Below are positions 1 to 5,232 of a stretch of 6,447 bases of DNA, one piece after another (positions within the stretch are counted from its first letter, which is position 1; every line of letters begins with the position of its first letter). The translations under genes were made by a program, and so were the position numbers. The stretch comes from Gemmatimonadales bacterium (GTDB lineage: Bacteria; Gemmatimonadota; Gemmatimonadetes; Gemmatimonadales; GWC2-71-9). The stretch covers positions 1-6,447 of the forward strand of contig JABDII010000548.1 of the NCBI GenBank assembly GCA_013003805.1, in the 5' to 3' direction. The notes under the pieces were generated by a model. It worked only from the letters and a program-made list of their open reading frames with translations. It was not told where the DNA came from and ran no database searches.

Positions 1-451
1 CGACGAAGGCGCGCACGCCCGCGCTCACGCCCTGGGCCGCCGCCGGGGTCGGGGGCGGACGTGACACTCCCAATCCCGTCGGCGTGCCACCAATGTCTCC
101 TAACGACTCGGCGACCCGGCCGGCGCGGGTGCGGTGCTCCTCGCCCCAGTCTCCAGCGGCCCGAACCAGGAGCTTGAGCTCCTCGATCGCTTGGCCTGCC
201 ACTTCGCGGACCGCAGGGCTCCAGGCCAGCGTCCCTTCGCGGTGCTTGCGGGCGACCCCCTCGAGGCCGGCCGCTGCGTGGGCAATGTCGCTCTGCTTCG
301 CCATCAGCGCCGATCCGCGCAGGGCCCGCGAGAATCGCATGAATTCATTAGGGGCGGGGCCCTCGGGTCGGGCGATCTGGGCGCCGAGGCGCTCGAGGTA
401 TTCTCCGGCTTCCAGGGCAAAGAAGTCCGCAGCGCCAAGCGGAGTGCTCAT
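1..451 (-). CDS. Hpt-like domain protein lacking the phosphoacceptor His (partial)
   Basis: This reading frame is open from an ATG at 451 to the left window edge, giving 150 N-terminal residues and no stop. A GAGG Shine-Dalgarno core (457-460, minus strand) lies 5 nt upstream and supports this start. Residues 8-100 look all-helical and resemble a histidine phosphotransfer (Hpt) domain: an FFALEAGEYLERL helix (10-22), then SRALRGSALMA (41-51), then a helix containing AAAGLEGVAR (59-68). In Hpt domains the second motif is normally H-x-L-K-G-S-A, with His accepting phosphate from a kinase. Here Arg42 stands where that His should be, so phosphotransfer is unlikely. Residues 121-145 form a Pro/Ala-rich linker, so another domain probably follows beyond the window. 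A scaffold or dimerisation role is inference. The Hpt assignment rests on motif resemblance only. Confidence 0.7.
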   Translation of the reverse strand, partial: MSTPLGAADFFALEAGEYLERLGAQIARPEGPAPNEFMRFSRALRGSALMAKQSDIAHAAAGLEGVARKHREGTLAWSPAVREVAGQAIEELKLLVRAAGDWGEEHRTRAGRVAESLGDIGGTPTGLGVSRPPPTPAAAQGVSAGVRAFV

Positions 452-546
452 GTAGGCCTCGAAGGGGTGTCGGGTGACGGCTCCGGTGGGGTATAAACTA
501 AACCACGGCCCGGAAACGGAGAACGGCGCCGGTCGCTTCGGTGGGC
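452..546. other. Short gap between pdxJ and the Hpt-like gene
   Basis: This 95-bp gap separates two minus-strand genes. It holds no open frame of note and no hairpin followed by a T-run, so readthrough from pdxJ into the Hpt-like gene is plausible. An AT-rich patch (about 491-502, TTTATA on the minus strand) stands out in GC-rich DNA about 41 nt before the ATG at 451. It could be a -10 element, but I find no convincing -35 partner. Confidence 0.3.
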
Positions 547-1263
547 TCAGCCACCCCGCACCAGCCGTCCCATGTCCTGAACAGCAGGGCGGATGCCAGA
601 AAAGATTGCTCGGCTGACGATGCTGTGGCCGATGTTCAGCTCCTCGATCTCGGGTATGCGAGCCACCGTTTGGACGTTTGCATAGGTCAGTCCATGCCCC
701 GCGTGCACGGCGAGACCGATCTCCGTGGCGTGCCGTGCCGCGGCCCGCAGGTCTTCGAGGGCCGCCGGGCTCTCGCGCCACGTGTTGGCATAGCGCCCCG
801 TGTGCAATTCGATGGCTGGCACGCCGAGGCTCTTTGCCAGCTCAATCTGCTCGAACTCGGGATCAATGAAGAGGCTGAGGCGACAACCTACCTCCGCGAG
901 GCGGTCGATGGTGGTTTGGAGACGGGCCGTATCGCCCTTCAAGTCGAGGCCACCTTCCGTGGTGATCTCCTGCCGCCGCTCGGGAACGAGAGTGGCCTGG
1001 TACGGCTGGAGTCGACAGGCAAGGGCGAGCACGTCGTGGCTGGTGGCGAGTTCGAGATTGAGCGTACGTACCCGCTCCGATAATGCGATCACGTCGCGGT
1101 CCTGAATGTGCCGGCGGTCTTCTCGCAGGTGAGCGGTGATGCCCTCAGCCCCAGCCGCTTCGCATTCCGCCGCTGCGAGGACAGGATCCGGTTCGTCAGC
1201 CTTCCGCGCCTCGCGAACGGTCGCCACGTGATCGATGTTCACGTATAGCCGTGGTGGAGTCAT
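547..1263 (-). CDS. pdxJ: Pyridoxine 5'-phosphate synthase PdxJ
   Basis: This cytoplasmic TIM-barrel enzyme condenses 1-deoxy-D-xylulose 5-phosphate with 3-amino-2-oxopropyl phosphate to make pyridoxine 5'-phosphate, the last ring-forming step of the DXP-dependent vitamin B6 pathway. The protein has 238 residues, close to the usual PdxJ length, and all family motifs are present in order: VNIDHVATVREAR (8-20), ITAHLREDRRHI (42-53), LNLE (68-71), LVPERRQEITTEGG (92-105), SLFIDP (130-135), IELHTG (151-156), VHAGHGL (186-192) and ELNIGHSIVSRAIFSG near the C terminus. His45, Glu71 and His190 match the E. coli catalytic residues His45, Glu72 and His193. The ATG start gives the typical N terminus. 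An AAGGGGAG Shine-Dalgarno-like stretch (1274-1281, minus strand) lies about 10 nt upstream, a little far. The gene diverges from the lipoprotein gene across a 58-bp gap. The Hpt-like gene follows it on the same strand. Confidence 0.97.
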   Translation of the reverse strand: MTPPRLYVNIDHVATVREARKADEPDPVLAAAECEAAGAEGITAHLREDRRHIQDRDVIALSERVRTLNLELATSHDVLALACRLQPYQATLVPERRQEITTEGGLDLKGDTARLQTTIDRLAEVGCRLSLFIDPEFEQIELAKSLGVPAIELHTGRYANTWRESPAALEDLRAAARHATEIGLAVHAGHGLTYANVQTVARIPEIEELNIGHSIVSRAIFSGIRPAVQDMGRLVRGG

Positions 1264-1321
1264 TGCTCCGACTCTCCCCTTCGTTTAAGTTCGTCCCCGG
1301 TATCCAATCCACGAGGTTTCC
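1264..1321. promoter_or_regulatory. Divergent gap between pdxJ and the lipoprotein gene
   Basis: This 58-bp gap must carry the start signals for two divergent genes. It holds the AAGGGGAG site for pdxJ (1274-1281, minus strand) and a GAGG site for the TTG start (1313-1316, plus strand). I see no clear -10/-35 pair. With so little space the promoters would overlap each other or extend into the genes. Confidence 0.4.
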
Positions 1322-1759
1322 TTGAGCCAGCGCTGGATTTTCGCTCCGCTCGCGCTTCTGATCGGGTGCGGTCAGAGCTCGATGCAGGTTCCACCGAGTC
1401 CGTCCCCGGAATCGGCGGTGGAGACGTTCCTCGAAAGCGTGGCCGACAGCAACCTGGCCAAGATGGCCCAGTTCTGGGGCACCGCCAAGGGGTCCGCCGC
1501 TGAGACCAATGAGCCGTCCGACTATCAAAAACGGATCGAGGTGATGCAAGTGTACTTGCGCCACAACTCGTTCCAAATTGCCTCGAGCAGGCCAAGTCCG
1601 GACGACGAGAATATCCGAGATGTCACGGTTGACATCCAGCGGGACACGTGTGTGCGGCAGGTGCCGATTCAGGTGGTGCGGACCCGCGATTCCCGATGGA
1701 TCATCCGGAATATTGATCTCACGGCCCTGGGAAACCCCCTCGCGCCGTGCCGGGAATAG
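1322..1759 (+). CDS. Small lipoprotein of unknown function
   Basis: This 145-residue protein starts at TTG, which is supported by a GAGG site at 1313-1316, 5 nt upstream. The first in-frame ATG (codon 21) would remove the export signal. The N terminus has Arg4, a short hydrophobic stretch and the lipobox LLIGC (12-16), so Cys16 is the likely lipidated residue after signal peptidase II cleavage. A Pro/Ser-rich linker (22-30) follows. The mature part begins with SAVETFLESVADSNLAKMAQFWG (31-53, described by its ends: Ser31 to Gly53), a helix pattern seen in NTF2-like or DUF4878-like lipoproteins, and ends in alternating beta-strand-like sequence. Two further cysteines, Cys110 and Cys143, could form a disulfide outside the cytoplasm. 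The function is not recognised. The gene stands alone, between divergent pdxJ and the convergent epimerase gene. Confidence 0.8.
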   Translation: MSQRWIFAPLALLIGCGQSSMQVPPSPSPESAVETFLESVADSNLAKMAQFWGTAKGSAAETNEPSDYQKRIEVMQVYLRHNSFQIASSRPSPDDENIRDVTVDIQRDTCVRQVPIQVVRTRDSRWIIRNIDLTALGNPLAPCRE

Positions 1760-1800
1760 GATGGGTGTGGCGGGAACCTCGCGGGGCGTTTTGCGTTTCC

Positions 1801-2196
1801 TTATTCAGTGAGTTCCAGCAGGATGCCCGAGGTGGCTTTCGGGTGCACGAATGCGATGCGGTGTCCGCCGGCGCCGGGTCGGGGCGCCTCGTCGATGAGA
1901 CGGTAGCCGTGCTTTCGGCAAGCGTCGAGCGCGGCCTCGAGGTCATCGACCCGGTAGCAGATGTGGTGAATGCCGGGCCCTCGGCGAGCGAGGAATCGTG
2001 CGATGGGTCCGTCCGGTGTCCGGGGGGCCAGGAGTTCGACCTGTGCGTCGCCGAATGGCAGCGATGCGATCGCGGCGCCATCCGCTTCCTCAGTGGGAAG
2101 GGGGGTTAGGCCGAGGACATTGCGGTAGAAGCCCAACGCCGACTCGAGGTCAGGGACGGCGATCCCCACGTGGGCGATGCGAGCGGAGTTCGACAC
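1801..2196 (-). CDS. mce: Methylmalonyl-CoA epimerase (VOC fold)
   Basis: This 131-residue cytoplasmic enzyme of the vicinal oxygen chelate superfamily is predicted to interconvert (S)- and (R)-methylmalonyl-CoA, which links propionyl-CoA breakdown to succinyl-CoA through the B12-dependent mutase. Two beta-alpha-beta-beta-beta halves are visible. The first runs from IAHVGIAVPDLESALGFYR (7-25) to VELLAP (53-58). The second runs from GIHHICYRVDDLEAAL (75-90) to GILLELTE (124-131). The metal-binding set expected for the family is present: His9, Glu54 (where some homologues have Gln), His78 and Glu128. The length fits single-domain epimerases. The GTG start is decided by a strong AGAGGAG site just upstream. 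No mutase or propionyl-CoA carboxylase gene lies in the window. Another VOC lyase or dioxygenase is less likely, because HVGIAV, GIHHICYRV and LLELTE are typical of the epimerase. Confidence 0.9.
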   Translation of the reverse strand: MSNSARIAHVGIAVPDLESALGFYRNVLGLTPLPTEEADGAAIASLPFGDAQVELLAPRTPDGPIARFLARRGPGIHHICYRVDDLEAALDACRKHGYRLIDEAPRPGAGGHRIAFVHPKATSGILLELTE

Positions 2197-2200
2197 GGAT

Positions 2201-2207
2201 CTCCTCT
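2201..2207 (-). promoter_or_regulatory. Shine-Dalgarno site of the epimerase gene
   Basis: The minus strand reads AGAGGAG here, 4 nt before the GTG at 2196-2194. This is the best ribosome binding site in the window and it settles the non-ATG start. Confidence 0.8.
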
Positions 2208-2290
2208 GGGGGAAGGTGTGGTTGAGGATCGGGTGGAGCTATCAAAGTAACCAGCGCGGCGGCTCGTTGTGAGCCCCGTCGGATGAGAAG
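2208..2290. promoter_or_regulatory. Divergent region between the epimerase gene and trxA
   Basis: This short region must hold promoters for both divergent genes. AT-richer sequence occurs around 2239-2250 (TATCAAAGTAA). A small inverted repeat, GGCTC-GTTGT-GAGCC (2261-2275), would lie in the trxA leader. Neither is strong enough to name an operator, and I find no convincing spaced -35/-10 pair. Confidence 0.35.
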
Positions 2291-2297
2291 AGAGGAA
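2291..2297 (+). promoter_or_regulatory. Shine-Dalgarno site deciding the trxA start
   Basis: AGAGGAA lies 3-4 nt before ATG 2301. An in-frame ATG at 2283 lies upstream but has no comparable site and would add MRREER, which is not typical of thioredoxin. The start at 2301 is therefore preferred. Confidence 0.7.
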
Positions 2298-2300
2298 CGG

Positions 2301-2639
2301 ATGAGCACAACATCGAGCGCGCCAGTGACCGTGACGGATGACTCGTTTGCCGGCGAGGTCGAGCAGGCCTCGGGGCTGGTCCTGGTTGACTTTTGGGCCA
2401 CGTGGTGTGGGCCGTGCCAAATTATTGCGCCGTCGCTTCAGGAGCTGGCGGGAGAATACGCCGGCAAGATCAAGGTGACGAAATTGGACGTCGACGCCAA
2501 CCAACGCACGGCCATGCGATTCAACGTTCGCTCGATTCCCAGCATCCTCTTCTTCCGCGACGGAAATCACGTCGATACGGTCGTGGGAGCCGTTCCCAAG
2601 GCTATGCTGGAAGGCAAGATCAAAGAGCACCTCTCCTAG
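2301..2639 (+). CDS. trxA: Thioredoxin
   Basis: This 112-residue protein is a classical single-domain thioredoxin, a cytoplasmic dithiol carrier that reduces protein disulfides such as those of ribonucleotide reductase and peroxiredoxins, and is itself recharged by thioredoxin reductase. The active site WCGPC is at 35-39, within VDFWATWCGPCQ. The buried Asp30 and its partner Lys61 (E. coli Asp26 and Lys57) are present. VTKLDVDAN (59-67) and the cis-proline motif SIPS (78-81, Pro80) follow, and the protein ends in a helix with KAMLEGKIKEHLS. The usual residue after the cis-proline is Thr; here it is Ser, a mild change. The length is normal. No signal peptide is present, so this is not a periplasmic TlpA or DsbE type. 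The gene diverges from the epimerase gene. A 45-bp gap with a hairpin separates it from the next gene. Confidence 0.96.
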   Translation: MSTTSSAPVTVTDDSFAGEVEQASGLVLVDFWATWCGPCQIIAPSLQELAGEYAGKIKVTKLDVDANQRTAMRFNVRSIPSILFFRDGNHVDTVVGAVPKAMLEGKIKEHLS

Positions 2640-2652
2640 ATCGTATGCCCGT

Positions 2653-2677
2653 GGGGCCGCTCGGCTGGAGCGGCCTC
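2653..2677 (+). terminator. GC-rich hairpin after trxA, possible weak terminator
   Basis: GGCCGCTC (2655-2662) and GAGCGGCC (2668-2675) form a perfect 8-bp stem with a 5-nt loop. It extends by a G-T pair and a G-C pair to 2653 and 2677. No T-run follows, so an intrinsic terminator is uncertain. It sits 14 nt after the trxA stop and ends only 7 nt before the next ATG, so it could instead attenuate expression or mask the start of the next gene. Confidence 0.4.
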
Positions 2678-2684
2678 CAGCGGA

Positions 2685-3707
2685 ATGCCTATGCGTGCAA
2701 GCAGCGCGTGTTTGCTGCAATCGACTGTCAGACTTCACGACATTGTCTTTCCCGCCACGGGGTACCTCCTTCGGCGCACGCGTCTCGCGTTCGTCGATAT
2801 CGCCAACCTAATTTCGTTTGCCCAGCGGAGCCGCGACGGGAAAGTCGACGCATACTTTGCCGGCTACCTACCCGAGGAAGTCGTCCTCTTGTTCTTCCAC
2901 CAAGGCACGCTGGTGAATGCCGCCACCCTGGGCCCCGTGGCGCGGGAGATCCTCCCAATCGATGAAGCCGTGCGCCGCCTGAAGGCCGCCGGCGAGCGCG
3001 GTGAGGGACTCTACGCGACGGCGGACGCGGCCCAGTTGGCGATGATGTACGGCGCCTCCGCTGGTCCGGCGGAGCTCCGATTCGTCAATCCATCTGACCC
3101 CGCCGAGATGTTTCCGGCCCTCATGGACGAGCGCTATTCTGGCGTGCTCGAGTTCATCTCCGGGGGGCGGGTGAATTACCTCCAGTTCGACGAGGGCCAG
3201 TTCACCGGAGGGTACCTATGCGACCGGGCCGAGGATGTCTCCGTGCCATCCTATCTGGAAGCCATGTTCACGCCGCTCGCCGACGATAGCCTGCCGGCCA
3301 TCGCCGGCACTCTGTTACACCCGCCCTCCACCGTCCCCACCCAGGCGCTCCCGTCACAACTCCGGATGTATCGGGAGGTCGTCGAGCGACTGGTGGACGC
3401 CGTCAATGCCGAGCTGAACGACGAAGGGACTAGACGAGCCCACAAATCCATCGATGATGTGATCGCGCTCCATCCTGAAGCGACCTACCTCCGGCTCGAG
3501 GCGGCGGCCGACCCGGGATCCTTGGCTATCGCCGCCAACGCGCTCACCCAGGCGCTCACTGCCTGGGTCACCGATTTGCTCCAAGGTGTCGAGATCGTAC
3601 TGCCTACGTCGGCGCCCGGTCTTCTCCGTGAGGCGACGCGCGACCACCGTCACGTGCTGCACGGGGCCGGTTTCTACGACACCTTGCCGTGGACCATCGA
3701 TTGGTGA
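2685..3707 (+). CDS. Unrecognised protein with two DUF4388-like modules
   Basis: This 340-residue protein has no signal peptide or membrane helix and is probably cytoplasmic. I do not recognise the family. Two stretches share a pattern of strands. Residues 51-82 run DGKVDAYFAGYLPEEVVLLF, then a G at 74 and TLVNAATL. Residues 151-178 run YSGVLEFISGGRVNYLQF, then a G at 171 and QFTGGYL. Both read as a beta-hairpin followed by a hydrophobic strand, then a x-x-G-x-hydrophobic turn, which resembles DUF4388/PATAN-type modules. The C-terminal half (about 225-340) is mainly helical and ends in LPWTIDW. The start is uncertain: ATG 2685 and ATG 2691 are both possible, and the Shine-Dalgarno signal is weak (GCGGA at 2680-2684). 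The stop overlaps the likely GTG start of rsmI. A signalling or regulatory adaptor role is only a guess. Confidence 0.75.
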   Translation: MPMRASSACLLQSTVRLHDIVFPATGYLLRRTRLAFVDIANLISFAQRSRDGKVDAYFAGYLPEEVVLLFFHQGTLVNAATLGPVAREILPIDEAVRRLKAAGERGEGLYATADAAQLAMMYGASAGPAELRFVNPSDPAEMFPALMDERYSGVLEFISGGRVNYLQFDEGQFTGGYLCDRAEDVSVPSYLEAMFTPLADDSLPAIAGTLLHPPSTVPTQALPSQLRMYREVVERLVDAVNAELNDEGTRRAHKSIDDVIALHPEATYLRLEAAADPGSLAIAANALTQALTAWVTDLLQGVEIVLPTSAPGLLREATRDHRHVLHGAGFYDTLPWTIDW

Positions 3708-4543
3708 GCACCCCCGGCACGTTGTACGTGGTCGCAACGCCCCTTGGGCATCTCGAGGACCTCTCGGCGCGCGCACGGGAGGTCCTGTGCACCGTGCCAA
3801 TCATCGCCGCCGAGGATACCCGCCACACGCGCCGCCTCCTCACTCACCTTGGCGCCAAGGCACGGCTCATGAGCTTCCACGCCCATTCGCCGCCGACCCG
3901 GATTGACCAAGTCGTCGCGACGCTCAAGGCTGGGTCGAGTGTCGCTCTCGTGTCGGACGCCGGCACCCCGGGGGTGAGCGATCCGGGCGCGGAGCTGGTC
4001 CGGGCCGTGCGAGGGGCCGGCCTGCTCATCGTCCCCATCCCCGGTGCCTCGGCCGTCCTGGCGGCGCTCTCGGCCTCCGGGATGCCCGGCGACCGATTTC
4101 TCTTTCTGGGGTTCCTGCCTCGCAAGGGCACCGAACGCCGTCGATTGTTGGATCGGGCGGCGACGGAGGAGTGGGCCGTCGTAATCTTCGAAGCAGCCCC
4201 GCGGCTCGGAGCGCTCCTTCGTGAGTTGGCGAAGGTGAGCAAGCCCGGCCGGCAAGCGGTGGTAGGACGGGAACTCACCAAGATGCACGAGGAGTTTCGC
4301 GAAGGGACTCTCGAGGATCTGGCCGAGTACTATTCGGAGGAGCCGCCTCGTGGGGAGATTACCTTGGTTCTCGAAGGCGCCGGGCGCCCCGAGAGGCCCG
4401 CACCGGATCCCGAGAGGCTCAGAGCGGAAGCCGCCGCCCTCCTTGCCGAGGGGCTGAGTCGACGCTCCGTGGTTGACCGATTGACGGAAACCACTGGTTT
4501 TGCGCGTAATGAGATCTATCGTCTCGTCATGGAGATGCCGTGA
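3704..4543 (+). CDS. rsmI: 16S rRNA (cytidine(1402)-2'-O)-methyltransferase RsmI
   Basis: RsmI uses S-adenosylmethionine to methylate the ribose of C1402 in the decoding centre of 16S rRNA. The 279-residue protein shows the tetrapyrrole methylase fold in order: GTLYVVATPLGHLEDLS (5-21), AAEDTRHTRRLLTHLG (35-50), VALVSDAGTPGVSDPGAELV (80-99), PIPGASAVLAALSASGMPGDRF (111-132, described by its ends Pro111 and Phe132), GRELTKMHEEF (188-198) and GEITLVLEG (217-225). The C terminus (about 240-276) carries the small helix-turn-helix typical of RsmI. Some usual residues differ: GHLED for GNLED, HAHS for HEHN or HDHN, and FEAAPRL for YEAPHRL. I chose GTG 3704 because it gives the usual short N terminus and overlaps the previous stop as GTGA. 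In-frame GTG 3689 and TTG 3701 are alternatives. Coupled translation with both neighbours is likely. Confidence 0.93.
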   Translation: MSTPGTLYVVATPLGHLEDLSARAREVLCTVPIIAAEDTRHTRRLLTHLGAKARLMSFHAHSPPTRIDQVVATLKAGSSVALVSDAGTPGVSDPGAELVRAVRGAGLLIVPIPGASAVLAALSASGMPGDRFLFLGFLPRKGTERRRLLDRAATEEWAVVIFEAAPRLGALLRELAKVSKPGRQAVVGRELTKMHEEFREGTLEDLAEYYSEEPPRGEITLVLEGAGRPERPAPDPERLRAEAAALLAEGLSRRSVVDRLTETTGFARNEIYRLVMEMP

Positions 4544-5232
4544 CCGCATCCTCGTGGGCCGCCGCCATAGGCCTCGTCCTCCTCTCCCCATCAGGAGAGG
4601 GAGGCGTTGAGGACCGGGACCGGCCAGCGGTTCAGGCGATGGCTATCGGGCGACTCCAGTACCCCGGGGGCGGCGACTGGTATGCCAACCCGTCGAGCCT
4701 CCCCAATCTGATCCGGGCCATCCGTGCTCGAACACGGCTTCGTGTTGCCGACCGCGAGAGGGTCGTCACCCTCGAAGACGATGATCTGTGGAATGTCCCT
4801 TACCTCTATATGACGGGTCACGGCAACGTAAACTTCACCGAGGCCCAATTGCGGACGCTCCGACGCTACCTCGAACACGGCGGGTTCCTACACGCCGACG
4901 ACAACTACGGCATGGACGCATCCATCCGGCGCGAGTTCGCCCGCATGTATCCCGATCGGGAGCTGGTCGAGGTTCCGCTGGACCATCCGATCTACAACGT
5001 GGTGTACCGCTTTCCAGAGGGCATTCCGAAGGTGCACGATCACGACGGAAAACCTGCCCAAGGGTTCGGCATCTTCATTGATGGCCGCCTGGCGGTCTTC
5101 TACAGCTACCAGTCCGACCTTGGCGACGGGTGGGAGGATCCCGAGGTTCACCGTGATCCGCCTGAAACCCGTGAGCCGGCAATCAGAATGGGTGTCAATC
5201 TGTTCGCCTACGCCGTCGGGTACGCCGGATGA
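4540..5232 (+). CDS. DUF4159 family protein
   Basis: This 230-residue protein starts at a GTG that overlaps the rsmI stop (GTGA), with a GGAG site 5 nt upstream (4531-4534). Residues 6-16 are hydrophobic and could be a weak signal sequence, but no basic residue precedes them. Residues 34-228 match the DUF4159 pattern: AIGRLQYPGGGDWYANP (35-51), YLYMTGHGNVNFTEAQL (88-104), LRRYLEHGGFLHADDNYG (107-124), a DHPIYNVVYRFPEG stretch (149-161) and FYSYQSDLGDGWED (187-200). The family is thought to share the glutamine-amidotransferase-like fold, but I see no Cys nucleophile here. DUF4159 genes usually accompany MoxR ATPase, DUF58, BatA-like and DUF4175 genes, and a DUF4175-like gene does follow immediately. 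The biochemical function is unknown. Confidence 0.88.
   Translation: MTASSWAAAIGLVLLSPSGEGGVEDRDRPAVQAMAIGRLQYPGGGDWYANPSSLPNLIRAIRARTRLRVADRERVVTLEDDDLWNVPYLYMTGHGNVNFTEAQLRTLRRYLEHGGFLHADDNYGMDASIRREFARMYPDRELVEVPLDHPIYNVVYRFPEGIPKVHDHDGKPAQGFGIFIDGRLAVFYSYQSDLGDGWEDPEVHRDPPETREPAIRMGVNLFAYAVGYAG
4576..4614. repeat. Two-tier inverted repeat inside the DUF4159 gene start
   Basis: CCTCTCC (4581-4587) and GGAGAGG (4594-4600) are perfect inverted copies around the loop CCATCA. GTCCTC (4576-4581) and GAGGAC (4609-4614) form an outer stem with a bulge. The sequence falls on codons 13-25 and encodes LLSPSGEGG and its flanks. The core resembles the CCTCTCCC-GGGAGAGG hairpins found dispersed in many GC-rich genomes, which are usually intergenic. 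Confidence 0.5.

Noticed and set aside
540..555. Small inverted repeat GGTGG/CCACC over the pdxJ stop codon
   Set aside because: The stem is only 5 bp with no T-run, which is common by chance in GC-rich DNA.
541..1083. Long plus-strand open frame (180 codons) opposite pdxJ
   Set aside because: It lies wholly antisense to an unmistakable pdxJ, has no recognisable motif, and is expected from GC-rich codon bias.
1760..1800. Possible shared terminator between the convergent lipoprotein and epimerase genes
   Set aside because: Short T-rich bits (GCGTTTTGCGTTT) are present, but no stem longer than about 3 bp precedes them on either strand.
2221..2250. Candidate -35/-10 promoter (TTGAGG and TATCAA or AAGTAA) before trxA
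   Set aside because: The better -10 match is only 12 nt from the -35 candidate, and the one at 17 nt spacing is a poor match.
2106..2738. Minus-strand open frame spanning the epimerase start and trxA
   Set aside because: It overlaps two well-supported genes in other frames and lacks any motif.
3674..4591. Long minus-strand open frame (305 codons) opposite rsmI
   Set aside because: It is antisense to rsmI, whose motifs are clear, and it has a low-complexity Arg/Gly-rich translation with no family features.
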